Shown: positions 12,471-23,904 of the stretch, in pieces
How the letters are laid out: the number at the start of each line of letters is the position of its first letter
Numbering within the stretch: position 1 is the stretch's first letter
Origin: Agroathelia rolfsii
Lineage: Eukaryota > Basidiomycota > Agaricomycetes > Amylocorticiales > Amylocorticiaceae
NCBI GenBank assembly: GCA_018343915.1
Contig: JABRWF010000001.1
Location: 5,518,001-5,582,000, forward strand
Direction of reading: 5' to 3'
Length of the DNA: 64,000 nucleotides
Program-made: the position numbers and the translations under genes
The notes under the pieces: generated by a model
Seen by the model: the letters and a program-made list of their open reading frames with translations, nothing else
Told to the model about the DNA's origin: nothing
Database searches by the model: none

Positions 12471-13571
12471 TTACCAGTTTCTTCCGCGCAGCCTATCCCT
12501 ATCTTTATCATCCCAACTTCTGCGCGATAATTGTGTTTCACGGCTTTGCCCCCAGCCACGATGCGCCTCTTCTACCTCACGTCTATTGAACTGGTCTGCA
12601 TAGCCGCTAGTGTTGTAGTCTCCATGCACCGTGCTGGGCGTCATGCTGCCTTCCATTTCTTTTTTCTTCCTACGAATGAGATCCAACGCCCGTTGACGCT
12701 CACTCGACTCACGCGAAAGTCGAGCTTGGAGCTCAGGAGGATGAGTTGATGCTTTTGATTGCGTAGGTCGGGATTGGTAGGACCGGGGAAGAGATGATGA
12801 AGATGATGAGCGACCGGCAAGCTGTTGAGTTATAGATGTTAAGGGATCATTTCTTGATTTACGCGCGAGTTCTCGACGCCTATTCAGCAGAAGAATTAAA
12901 TCAGTCCTGCATCATGGTCAACAGAGTGAGAAGCATACCCTTTGTCGTCTTCCTCTGGTTGTTGCTGGGTCTTGTCATCCTCTTTTTGCTGGGAATACCA
13001 AGGCTTCAGGTCTTTGGCCGACGGTGCCAGAGGAACACCCTTGTCAGTCTCTACAGGCTCAGCCTTCTTAGCCGTCCGGGACGTTTTTATTGCTGAAGCT
13101 ATGGTACTCTGTAGAGTATTGTGCTAATCGCTGGTAACGTAGTGCAAATCATGTATGCTTTGCCTTACCTGCTCCAAGTCCTGGAAAAAATTGATGTGTC
13201 CACCAACGGTAGGCAAGTCTGAAGGTTGAGAAGTCGGGTTTTTGGATAGAGCGGCCATGTCATCATCCTTTCTATGCTTGCTTTTAGACGAGGATGTGAT
13301 TCCCGCCCGTTCACGCAGCCTATCGATCCTCGCTTCAGAGTCCTATAGAAAATGGAAAGGAATGCGTGCGTACACAGGATCTCAGTCAGAAATTGTCGGG
13401 TGTCCATGTGGTTGGAGCCCTAAAGACACTGCTGCTTACAACAAGCATCATTCTCCCCTCTTCTCTTTCCTCTTTTAGTCGGGCCTCTTCTTCATCGCGG
13501 CGCACACGCTCGATATTGTCACGTCGATAAGGATGGTAGGACTTGTGGTGTGCAATATTGAGTTTTCCCAT
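12471..13571 (-). CDS. LENG1-like CIR_N-domain nuclear protein
   Basis: Four exons read cleanly. Exon 1 starts at 13571: MGKLNIAHHKSYHPYRRDNI, then ERVRRDEEEARLKEE, the N-terminal CIR_N-type helix. After a GTAAGC intron come DSEARIDRLRERAG and GGHINFFQDLEQ. The third exon (near 13110-12950) is Lys/Gln-rich with LKPWYSQQKEDDK. The fourth runs from RRRELARKSRNDPL through LSRESSERQRALDLIRRKKK and SGYADQFNRRE to RGRNW at 12471. Both ends match the human LENG1 plan as I recall it: an N-terminal KSWHVRNKDNVARVRRDE-like start and a C-terminal helix followed by a YNSQFNP-like motif. It is probably nuclear and mRNA-processing related by family association; the exact role is not known to me. Confidence 0.8.
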
Positions 13572-13685
13572 AATGGTCGTAGTTTACAGCGAAATATAAT
13601 CTCGTCCGCGGTATTTGGCTTAGTAGGCGCCGTTATTCCTAAAGGTGTGTGTGACGCTCTAGGAGGATTGACCAATTACAAACAT

Positions 13686-14148
13686 CACACTGGTGTTTTG
13701 CAGTATTAGTCAGCGTTTTTACCTTTAGATTTTACTCATCTTAGTTTTTACAGTGAGTAAAATTATGAAATTTATTTATACTTTTACTTCTGGTAAAGAC
13801 ATAAGAAAAATTGCTGCTTTTACCGGCTGACATTACTGAGCCTTTTTACTTCGGGTAAAAGTTCAGGTAAAAAAAAAAAAAGACCACGTGATTAACCCCC
13901 CCTGTTAAATTGCGGTCACGTGCCTCTTATTTTTACGCAAGCTTTTACCCGAAGTAAAAGGTTTGGTAAAGGCAGCCGGTAAAAGAGGCACTTTCCCTTT
14001 GGTCTTTACCAAAAGTAAAAGCATATATAAATTTTGTGATTTTACTTGCTGTTAAAAGTGAGCCTTTATCTGGAATTTTACTACGGGTTAACTTCTCAGT
14101 AAAATTTAGAGGTAAAAACGCTGACTAATACTGCAAAATATTAGTGTG
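13686..14148. mobile_element. 463-bp non-autonomous DNA transposon (MITE) with 39-bp TIRs
   Basis: Left end 13686-13724 and right end 14110-14148 are inverted copies with three mismatches in 39 bases. Both begin CACACT and share the exact 29-base core TTTTGCAGTATTAGTCAGCG... followed by TTTTTACCT. The element is flanked by the direct triplet CAT (13683-13685 and 14149-14151), as expected for a 3-bp target duplication. The interior is repeat-like: many TTTTAC/GTAAAA palindromes (for example CTTTTACCCGAAGTAAAAGG) and two CACGTG hexamers at 13885 and 13917 inside an inverted core. There is no coding capacity. TIR start and TSD length are compatible with a CACTA-like or Harbinger-like source; I cannot choose. 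It lies just upstream of the LENG1-like gene. Confidence 0.85.
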
Positions 14149-14151
14149 CAT

Positions 14152-14915
14152 AAGGCGAGTATCGTCACAGACAGAAATCCATTTATTCATGGTGGTATTG
14201 TCAGGCATAAAAAGCCTATGTTACCACTACTTTGTGTATATACAGATTTACGTGGTGTGTATCAAGTGTTTTGGATGGGGTGACTTGGAGCGATTATAGA
14301 GGGGAGAACGAGTGCCCTGCGGCGGGGTGAGTCTAGAGACTCAAAATTATCGGGGAGTATAGTGATAGCAAGAGAAGAGAAGTAGAAAGGGGAAATTGGA
14401 ACTAAAGGGGGATTTAGTTAATATCTGTGAAGTTTGGGAAGCGTTGCGTATCGTGTATCTACGTGAGTGTCTTTGAAATGTTCATATTTTTTTTTTGAGA
14501 AGGTTGGAGAGAGAAAATGGGCCCTTAATGGCTGTACGTAGGTGGTGTCTAGCAGTTTTGCATCTCTGGCAAGTGAGGAGAGTGTTCTACCGTTTCTGGA
14601 ACAACATCTTGTGCACAGTGAGTCTACCGCCTTTATCCGGGCAAGGAAGCCATTTAAAGTATCGTCACAGGCATAGCATTGTGCGGATGTCACAGCGGTG
14701 TTTTGTCGTTCGAATCGTTACAGTGTAGGAAGTCCGGAGGCAGATAGTGGTTCGATAAGGGACAAGTACTACTCGACAGGTGTTCCCACTCGCTATCGCT
14801 ATCGCAGGTAAAAGAACGGCTATAGCTCCTTGACACTGATGCTAACAAGGTTTCTCCTTTTCAACAATTAGTCCGAGCCTCCAACCCCGAGTCGGAAGCT
14901 CTTCCCTAAGTGTCA
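14152..14915. other. Intergenic space upstream of the first F-box gene
   Basis: Contains the promoter region of the F-box gene at 14916. The open frames on both strands lack recognisable content. Text just before the start (ACTAGCGACAGG-like region, 14770-14900) resembles that before the second F-box gene, so the duplication included the promoter. Confidence 0.35.
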
Positions 14916-16441
14916 ATGGATCCGCTTTTGTGTATTTCGAACGAGATATGGATGCTGATACTATCATCGGATCTCGAAAAGGACGATTTGTACTCTGCGT
15001 CTCTGGCCTGTCGTCACTTTAGGGATGTCGCTCAGCCGCTCCTTTTCGCAGATGTTTCATTCAGGGTCGGCGGGGTACTCGTGAATTCTGCGCAAAGAAA
15101 ATCCACATGGCATCCACTGTCAAGCAAATCTGAAAGTGATACTCGGGAGCGCCTGCGCTTTATAACGTCAGCACGCATAGCACCTTTTGTAGAAATTCTT
15201 CGAATTGGTTACAAATGGGTAGCAACGGAAAATGATGATTCCATTCGCCCTGAACAAGGCACCGGACTATTGGACGAAGCAATATCTTATCTTCCCCAGC
15301 TCACTTCACTAAAACGCCTTATCATTGGCTGGTCACCGATCTCCCCTTTCTTCTTACAGGGGCTACGTCATCCTTCACTTTCCCAAGCTCATATCAGTTT
15401 CTACGAATGTGTTCCGACAGAAGGCATAGATGAACCGATCGTGGGGACACACAAGGGCGAGGTAGCCATCATTGGCTCGAGAAATCTCGACATCAACCTG
15501 GCATCATTATTCAGAGCCTTTTGGGCCCAATCACTAACTCAACTCGACGTTCGGATGATACCGACGTCAACAATCTACCAGGAGGCCTTGAAGTCCTGGG
15601 GGCGACTCGAAGCGCTACGCACTTTGACGGTTGACGACGGAAGCTTTTCAGCTATATTACCATATTCCGAGCTTTTCCCTAATGTCGACACTATTCGTAT
15701 ACGCGAGGATATCAATCCATCCGATATTTCTGCTGATATCCCGTCTACATCATTTTCAAAACTAGAAGTTCTTGACTGCAGTCTACGCCACCTTTCGCAA
15801 TTCATGGGATGCCCTATCCGCAAGCTGAATTTACTCGCGGGACGTTTTTGGCTTCGGGAAGATAATTCCGCAGAAGTTAGAGCTGAAATTGAACGAAATA
15901 GACGTCTTTTGTCACAGTTATCAGAATTGAATGTCAGGGGCTTGACATCCGAAGGCGATATATTCGAAGAGATGATATCCAGTTGTCCTGGGCTTCTATC
16001 TCTCAAAATTGATATCTATCAACCAGATAGACAATCAGACGATAGAACACATGAGATAAAAATGAAGGTTGTATTTTACTTGCGATAAGCTTATGACGAA
16101 AGCTGACAACCGTTACCTCATTGATGTTGTAGGAGTTTTTGGATCGTTTGCACAGAATAAACTGGCCATTGAAGCTCAAGACTTTACGAATTGATCCTCC
16201 CGAAAGCTGGGAGGACACCCCTGAAAATCGTCACACTCATGAACAATTGATTCTCGAGACACTAAACTCTCTCAACATGTCGGATTTCCCAGCACGTCTA
16301 CGAGAAGTAACATTCGTCACAGGCCCTTTACAGGGGGCCTACTTCAAATGCCAATCATTCGCTTTCATGACACATGACGAGGGTATCGGGAAGTGGAGCC
16401 TGTATGAGACATATAGGGAGGAAGGACAGGAATATTTTTAG
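14916..16441 (+). CDS. F-box-like/LRR protein, tandem copy 1
   Basis: Starts at ATG 14916 with MDPLLCISNEIWMLILSSDL, the F-box-like helix pair continuing to LACRHFRDVAQPLLFADV (about residues 1-50). A long leucine-rich region follows, with repeats such as LTSLKRLIIGWSPISP and LEALRTLTVDDGSFS. Exon 1 ends at 16067. A 65-base intron GTTGTA...TTGTAG precedes exon 2 (16133-16441), EFLDRLHRINWPLKLKTLRI to the stop. F-box proteins generally couple substrates to SCF ubiquitin ligases through Skp1; that role is inferred, and the substrate is unknown. Very similar throughout to the next gene, including the intron position. No damage seen. Confidence 0.8.
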
Positions 16442-17468
16442 CCATTGGTTTACCAGCGAGGAATTCGAAGGTGCTTTCATAGAAAAATGTGTAATAGATA
16501 CATTACTATGTAACATCTGCCATCTCATACACTTTTTTTTATCGGTGGTGGTATTGCACGCGGTTTCGCCGAAATGAGCGTTTGATTGTTCTACACAAGT
16601 ATGGCTTGATTCTGAATGCGCTGTGCCTTGGTGTTTAGATACTACACACCCCTTGAAACCATTTATCACAAAAAAGGTTATTTTCAACTAGAATGATGTT
16701 GAAATTCAGCGCATAGGGGCAGAATCATCCAAATACAGACACAGTCACTCCCTTATCACGCTCGACGAGGATAATTTCACTGGAGCCTCTCCGACAATGT
16801 AGTGTATGTGATACTATGCGTGAGCGACGAAACCATGTACAACACCGCCACCGATAAAACGAGTGTGGCGGGTGGTACATGTGTATCGTTAGCTATTATA
16901 TCCTTAAGGGGTCGTTGTTGTGAGCTTGAAGGTGTGGGAAGTCCGGATCCGGATCCAGAGGCAAGTAGAGATGTATGGCATGTGACGAGATAACAATTGA
17001 GATCTAGATCTTGATTTGGGCTCGGGGGAGGGCATTTATGCCATTTTACTAAGACATTACAAGTACATGTAGTCTATCTACAATATCACATAATTTAATT
17101 CACATCCTATTCCATATCTCGAACACGTTGTGAAAGGAATAAGGAATCCAGAAGAAATAACCAATCACACATGGCTGTCTAGTGTTGATTATTGCCAATA
17201 GCCGATACTGACTTTGATCCAGATAAACTTTCATCCGACTGAAGCTAGTGAATCGCAAGATTCTGATTCGCAACAATAAGATTCTATCAATCTCCGAGAT
17301 ATAATCAGGCTATAAAAGACAATAGACAAGGGACAAGTGCTCCCACCCATTACCACTCTCAATTTCCCAAAGTTTTGGTGCAAGTCAGGCGGCAGTTATA
17401 GCCCCGTGAGGCTAACGCCAACCAGGTTTCTCTTTTTCAATTATTAGTGACACTCCGCCCAAGTGACA
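16442..17468. other. Intergenic space between tandem F-box genes
   Basis: Holds the 3' end of copy 1 and the promoter of copy 2. It includes a GGATCCGGATCC direct repeat near 16944 and AT-rich stretches. No exon was seen. Confidence 0.35.
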
Positions 17469-18979
17469 ATGGATCCGTTTTTGCGCATTTCTAACGAGAT
17501 ATGGATGCTGATACTATCGTCGGGTCTCCAACTGGAAGACTTGCACGCTTCATCTTTGGCTTGTCATCACTTCAGAGATGTCGCTCAGCCCCTTCTTTTC
17601 GTAAATGCCTCACTCGACGTCGGTGGAGTGCTGATGAATTCTGCGCAAAGAAAGCTCATATGGTATACACCATCAAGTGCATCTGAAATCAATATCCGAG
17701 AACGCCTGTTCTTTATCACATCGCCACGAATAGCACCTTTCGTAAAAACCTTTCGAATTGGTTACGAATGGGTAGTATCAGAAGAAGACGATTCCATTCG
17801 CCCTGAACAAGGCACCGGACTACTGGGCGAAGCAATATCTTATCTTCCCATGCTCATTTCATTAAAGCGCCTTGTCATTCGCTGGTCACCGATCACCCCT
17901 CCATCCTTACAGGCACTGTGTCACCCTTCACTTTCCCAAGCTCATATCAGGTTCTATGAATGTGTTCCAACAGAAGGCATAGATGAACCAATTTTGGGGA
18001 GTCACAAGGGCGAAGTAACCATCGTTGGTCCGAAACATCTTGACGTCAACTTCACGCCACTAATCAGAGCCTTGTGGGCGCGATCACTAACTCAATTAGG
18101 CATTTGGAAGATGCCGACGCCAACGATCTACCAGGAGGCCTTGAAGTCCTGGGGGCAGCTCGAAGCGTTGCGCACTTTGACGGTTGATGACGAGAGCTTA
18201 GCAGCTATATTGCCGTATTCCGAGCTTCTTCCCAATGTCGACACTATTCGTATACGCGAGGATATCAATCCATCCAATATTTCTATTGATATTCCGTCGA
18301 AGTCGTTTCCGAAACTGGAAGTTCTTGACTGCAATCTGCGTCACCTTTCGCAATTCATGGGACGCCCTATTCGCAAACTGACTTTAGCCATGAGATGGTC
18401 TTGGCTTCAAGACGATGATTCTGCTGACGTTGGAACCGAAATCAAACGAAATAGACCTATCTTGTCACAGTTATCGGAATTGAATGTCAGGGCCTTAACA
18501 TCCGAAGGCGATATATTTGAAGAAATAGTATCTAGCTGTCCTGGACTTCTGTCGCTCAAAGTTGATACCTATCAACCATTTGGGAGATCAGACAAGAGAC
18601 CGAGCGAGATAAAACTAAAGGTTGTATCTTATTGACTATAAAAACATGACAAAAGCTAACAGCCATATTGCAGGAGTTTTTAGATCGTTTGCGTGGGATT
18701 GATTGGCCATTAAATCTCAAGGTCTTACGAATTGATCCTCCAAACAGCTGGGAGGACACTCCTGAAAATCGTCACATTCGTGAACGGTTGTTTCTCGAGG
18801 CGCTAAACTCTCTCAATCTGTCGGATCTCCCTACATGCCTACGAGAAGTAACCTTCGTCACAGGCCTCTTGCGGATGACCTACTACGAGTGCCAATCATT
18901 TGCCTACGTGACTCATGACGGCGGCATCGGAAAGTGGAGACTGTACAAGATGTATAAGGCAGGGCAAGAATTTTATTAG
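17469..18979 (+). CDS. F-box-like/LRR protein, tandem copy 2
   Basis: Start ATG at 17469: MDPFLRISNEIWMLILSSGL, then LACHHFRDVAQPLLFVNA. The leucine-rich body matches copy 1 block for block (for example YEWVVSEEDDSIRPEQGTGL, PYSELLPNVDTIRIREDI). Exon 1 ends at 18620; the intron GTTGTATC...TTGCAG leads to exon 2 at 18674 (EFLDRLRGIDWPLNLKVLRI), stop at 18979. Both copies are open and same-strand, indicating a fairly recent tandem duplication with protein-level divergence concentrated in the LRR surface. SCF adaptor role is inferred from the family. Confidence 0.8.
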
Positions 18980-19129
18980 TCACTAGTTTGCCATCAAGCA
19001 AAAGGCTTCGTAGAAAATTTATGTAGCAGAGGCCTTACTACTTGGTAAACATGTCATTTGCTAAAACATAAAGGTGATGGACTGTAAAATATATGGGAAT
19101 ATTAAATTATAGTTGGAACAGCTTTATCG

Positions 19130-19932
19130 TCAATTATTAGGTTGGTGGACACAAGACTGAATAGAATTGTCTGTTATGTTTAAAGTAACCTGGGCAGCTA
19201 CTAGTATTCTGTTGTAGCAAGCAATACCACGAGGATCGTAGTATTCTACTCGTAGATGAACGAATTCCTGGGTAATGCGCTTCAAAGGCCCAGGTATGAA
19301 AGCGTCATTGTCGGCTTCATTCCATGTGACCGTGAGAACCCGAGAAATACAGAATACCGACTTGATTAACGCCGCCTCCAAAGTGACTTCCGTTTTTCTT
19401 TTGGCAGTCACTGGTTAAAGTCTCCAGTATCAATGTTCATCCAGGCAGTCCTATTCAACTCGTGCTATAGGTTGCTCAAGACCTGTATTTTGCGCGATTC
19501 TGCACGTTTTTACCAATGGCATTTCAAAATGTCTCGTTACGTATACCATCCTTGTTCCCGGGTCTAACGCTGAGACAGCTTGATTATTGAAGCTATTGAA
19601 GACCTCACTCGTTCGATCATCGAACAGTAATTTACAGACTTTGCCTAGTCTGATTTTGGCTCGCATATGCCCCCGACAAAGAAGTCATACTTGTATAGCT
19701 GTATCTACGACAATATTCTGTGTCTGTACCTGCCACTCCACTTGCTCGTCCCATCACTTGAAATTTCCATATTACAGTTTTTTCTTGTTACTTCGTCTAT
19801 CTGCATTTCGACTTTGAATTTCTGAGCCCAGTTAGTAGTAGCTCTCCCTGAAGGCCTGAAGGTCCAGAGTTTGGAAGTTTCTCTCTCTTGTGATTTTGCA
19901 GAAGCTATGGGCTCTGACTCAACTAAGTACAT
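19130..19932 (-). CDS. Unrecognised three-exon gene
   Basis: Three exons join in frame. Exon 1 is 19932-19730 (MYLVESEPIASAKSQERETS onward, with FRPSGRATTNWAQKFKVEM). An 80-base intron ends TCAG. Exon 2 is 19649-19483 (LGKVCKLLFDDRTSEVF to CRIAQNT). A second intron leads to exon 3 at 19410-19130 (TAKRKTEVTLEAALIKSVFC, VEYYDPRGIACYNRILVA, stop). Predicted length is 216 residues. There is no signal peptide or membrane helix. The alternating charged/hydrophobic pattern with Tyr-Asp-Pro suggests a small globular beta-rich protein, but I recognise no family. It sits tail-to-tail with F-box copy 2, 150 bases away. The frame-consistent splicing is the main support. Confidence 0.5.
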
Positions 19933-20328
19933 GATCTGTATTTCTGAAACTTTCCTACATTTCTAATGGGCTCGAATCATTATTGATACAAAAAGAACAT
20001 AAAAAGAACATTTCATTTATCCATTCATTCATTGATATGACGGAGTAATATACAGCAACAAGAGATATTCTTTCTCATAACATACAGGCAAATTAGCCAA
20101 CAAAAAAGAAAAGAGGTAAAGAAAAAAACTGGGTATTTTACGAAGAAAAAGGAGAGAAAGGGAGTGAGAATACACGCCATTCATTTCATACAGATCGCTA
20201 TACATTTCTCTTCGGTTTCGTAGTCAAACGGCATTAGATGAGAGAGAGATATATCGCAGGAGAGACAAGAAAAAAAATTAAGGCATAAAAGGGAAAGATT
20301 TCCGTTGACTATATAGCGTAATTCATCT
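19933..20328. other. Intergenic space between the unknown gene and the HAM1-like gene
   Basis: AT-rich, with A-rich runs near 20100-20160. It holds the 3' untranslated region of the HAM1-like gene and the promoter of the unknown gene. No other feature was seen. Confidence 0.4.
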
Positions 20329-23293
20329 CTACGCGTTGGTGGTGTTAGCAGCAGCAGCAGCAGCGTTGGTGTTGTTGTTGGTTCCAGAGATGTTTGTGGG
20401 GTCATTGGCCGAAGTGGGGCTGGTCGCGTTCGCACCTGTGTCGACGCTGGTGTTCTTGGCATTCGGGCCAACGATGCTGAAGCTGGAAACGAGGAAGCAA
20501 GGTCAGTCACCTTATTCTCCTAAATATTCCCACACGAATAAACTTACGCATCGCTGTGCCAGCCCTCGCCGCGAGCGGCTAACTCATCCTTCTCGCTCGT
20601 GCGGTTCACCCATCCAGACGGGTGGCCGCTCTGAACAACTGAGTTACGCTTGTTGGAGACGACCTTGAATTGCGAGCTGGAGGTGGACATCTTGGAGGAG
20701 ACCTCATCCTGCTTGTGCTTGAAGAGCTGAAAGGAATGTAAATAATTATGTCCTAGAATAATGAACAGCAAAAACAAACACTCACATCCTTCAATGCCTG
20801 TGTCCTCGTCATCTCGTCACTTGTCTTGGCCTGCTCCATACGGTCGCGCACACCGACGAGCTGGCCATCGACATACTCCAAGCCAGTCGTAATCGCGTCC
20901 TCGAGTGCCTTCTTAATCTGGCGTTTGACCAATCCACCCGCTAGGGGCTTAAGCATCTTGTACAGCGTGTCATGCTTTGAGTCGCGGATGCTGAACGCCA
21001 AGCTATCAACCTTGACGACGACGTTCTTGACCTTGAATACGCTGCTGCGGTCCTTGCCCGCGCCAATGAGGTGGGCCGTCGCCGTGAGACCCGAGCCGCC
21101 AATGAGCACGTCAGCGAGACCAGAGTCGGTCATCTTGGGAATACCCGACTTCTTGCGGAAGTAGAACGCGACGTCACGCATGTCCGCCTGGATCTGGCTG
21201 AATGTGAGGGTAAACTCGTGGCGGCCCTCATCAGCGATGGCGTTGTACGGCGAGAACTTGACAAAGTTGTGCGCCTCGATGGAGACGATGTTAGGGAACA
21301 GGTTCCGACCCGAGAGTGTGAGGTTCTCGACAACGAGGTCCAGTGAGTCGTCTGTGTACTCGATGCGCGGAATGGGGATGTACCCAACCTGGTCGACGAG
21401 CGTGGGGAGGATGACACGGCGGATGTCGCTCCACAGCTCGGGCTTAAACTTGAGCCCGCCCTCGCTGTCGAACAGGAGGTCCTTCGTCAGCCGCGCCCAA
21501 TCATTGCCGAAGCGCGCGTTGAGTGGGTCCTGGCTCAAGGCACCAAACCAAGTGCTCATACTGTCGAAGAGGCGGTCGAAGTGGCCTTTGTACTTGACAT
21601 CATAGAATTGCCGTCCGTTCTCGCGGATCTCGCGGCCTTCGCTGTTGCACCTTGGCTCGAGCACAAAGCCGGGCTCGAGCAACACCCTGCGCGAGTATGC
21701 GTCGAGGGACTTGAACCATGCCCTGAGCTCTTCGTCCTTGTTGGCGTCGTCAATAAGCACGTTAATGGCATCAAAGACGACGTCGAGCGATTGGCCGTTG
21801 GCGAAGCGCTCAAGGAGCGTGCGCAGCTCGCGCATGGCCTGGTTCACGGCCGGGTCCGAGGTAAGGTCGCTCGTCGCGCTGTGGCCGTGGCCTGCGACGG
21901 TGCGTGCATGACCTGCGTACTGCTCGAGATAGGAGAGTAGCCACTGCAGGGACTCCTGGTAGTCCTGGTGCTTCTGGCACTCGATGATGACCTTCTTGCC
22001 ACGGTAGATGAACTGATCGCGACGCTCTTCGGGGAAGTATTCCTCAGTGAGGAACTCCCTGCCGCGGTTCCAGTGGTCGGACGCACGGTCCTTGTGTTGT
22101 TGAGGAATGCGGTCGTTGACGTTATCCTGTATATGACGTCATACCAGTGAGCCATTGCTAAAGTGGCCTCTAAAGAAACTTACACGGAAGCCACGCAGCC
22201 TCTCTCTGAGACCCGTCTTCTTCTCTTGGACCTCCTCATCACTGAGGCCTTCGTTGGCCGCACGGTCGGCCGTGGCAGAGGCCTCGTCGGCGGCCTGGCC
22301 CTTCACCTCCTCCTTGCGCTCCTGTCCAGCCCGAGCGACATTCTCAGCACGCGATCTGCCTTCATCGTACGCGTTAGCACCAGACTGGATTGTGCCGTCT
22401 TCGTGCTTGATTTGGGCACCGGTGCCAATATCGTCATGAGGGTGCTGGGTAACAGTCTTGTCCGTGCCGGGAACCTTGGCGCTCAACACGGGCGTCTCGT
22501 CGTTCTCTGCGACACGGCCGCCCTCTGTGATGAATTGATCACGTGGAGCTGGCTCGTCGGTCTGTGCCAGACGTTCGGGGTCGGGTGCGATACCAGTAGC
22601 AGCCTTGGCAGCACCCTTGGCGAGCAAGTCGCGACCAATGAGGGAGAAATCGGACAGTAGCTTGCGGACCTCAGAGTTGGTCAGGACGAGGTTGAGGATG
22701 GTGCGTAGATGTCTGACAGCTGCACGTGATGATCGGAAGTTGGAAGGTGAGTATATGCACTAATGACATCATCGCCCAATCTGGGGCAAAAAGAGCACCT
22801 CTTACCCTGCTGGCTCTCTGACCTGGCCTGTTCCCTGTCGACGGGGAGGACATCATTGGGATCACGCTTGGCAGAATCGTACTCGACATCGCGTGTGTGC
22901 CAGACGAAGTTTTGGAAGAGCTCGTCTGCGTTTTTCTCTGCGACCATGACGCGCGCCGTCTCGATGATGTCACGCGTGTCCTGGATCAACTTGCGACCAT
23001 CTGGTGAGAGGGCGTCGACGTTGACCGGAGAGTTAGCGAGGACATATTGCAGCGTCTCGTCGATTTGAGCGTTGGATGGCATGCGACCTTGACGGAAGGC
23101 CTGGATAACGCCATAGAGTCGGATCTAGCAAATGAGGGCGTTGAGTCTTTCACAAGACCACCTCTAACAAAGCTGATAAGCGACATACCTTGCGATCGAC
23201 ATCAGCATCTTTCCTAGCGGTGTCAATGGGATCGACGACGGATCCGCTAGCAGGATTGGGTGAAATGTCTTTTTTAGCTGTTGGAAGAGACAT
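20329..23293 (-). CDS. HAM1-like protein (HAM1 N- and C-terminal domains)
   Basis: Six exons read in frame from ATG 23293 (MSLPTAKKDISPNPASGSVV). Next come IRLYGVIQAFRQGRMPSNAQ, a segment to DREQARSESQQG, and HLRTILNLVLTNSEVRKLLS. A long charged low-complexity region (DEPAPRD...EGLSDEEVQEKK) follows. Then come DNVNDRIPQQHKDRASDHWN and REFLTEEYFPEERRDQFIYR. The large exon (to 20787) contains FANGQSLDVVFDAINVLIDD, IPIPRIEYTDDSLDLVVENL, RDVAFYFRKKSGIPKMTDSG and LADVLIGGSGL. The last two exons give GEGWHSDAFSIVGPN and an Asn/Thr/Ala-rich tail. The order and motifs match the fungal HAM1-like family, whose C-terminal region is usually linked to lipid-binding BPI/TULIP-like folds. About 870 residues, cytosolic by sequence. 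Codon use is GC-rich, unlike the neighbours, suggesting high expression. Confidence 0.8.
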
Positions 23294-23904
23294 TATGGTA
23301 GATGAAGATTAGAATTTAGATTGTAATAGTAGAGGGATTTGTCGTAGGAGTCGTAGAGAGGGTATTATGGGGGAAGATGTGAGCAAGAAGGGGATGACGA
23401 CGACGGGTCGGTTTAAGTACTGCTGGACGTCATTGGGACCCAAGGAGAGCGATGACGCAGTGAGCAGCGTCATGTGCGCGTCGCCACTCATCGTCCTCTC
23501 CCTCTTCTTGTCAATCGACTCCATCATTCTCATTTTTTGCAAATTTCTTAGCTGGCTGGAATTGATATCAACGACGTCATCTATCGTCTACTACAGTCGG
23601 GCCTGGCCAGGCTGTGTGCCTCATAGCATGCTATTGGGAAAGGGCATCAAAAACACCCACAGCATGGAGACGGCGTGAAAACACAGAGCCATCTAGCGCC
23701 ATTTGTGGTTTGCTAGATCCCACAAATGACGACATGGACCCTATTATTCTCCACATTGATAAGAACCAGAAGTCTGCGGATTTTCTACGGCCTCGTGGAC
23801 TTCTCACTTCTGTTCATAATTCATGAAAGGGGACGGATGCACATAATAGGATACTACCACTAGTGTTACAAGGAAATACATCTACTAATCTGTTTTCCTG
23901 CCAT
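23294..23904. other. Divergent/3' spacer upstream of the HAM1-like gene
   Basis: Contains the promoter of the HAM1-like gene and the 3' flank of the first secreted cysteine-rich gene. No coding exon was identified; plus-strand frames here are not supported by splice structure. Confidence 0.35.

Noticed and set aside
14701..14725. tRNA-like GTTCGAATCG
   Set aside because: No cloverleaf arms could be paired around it; no tRNA gene was found in the window.
21180..21605. Several long plus-strand frames opposite the HAM1-like gene
   Set aside because: Antisense shadows of a GC-rich conserved coding region.
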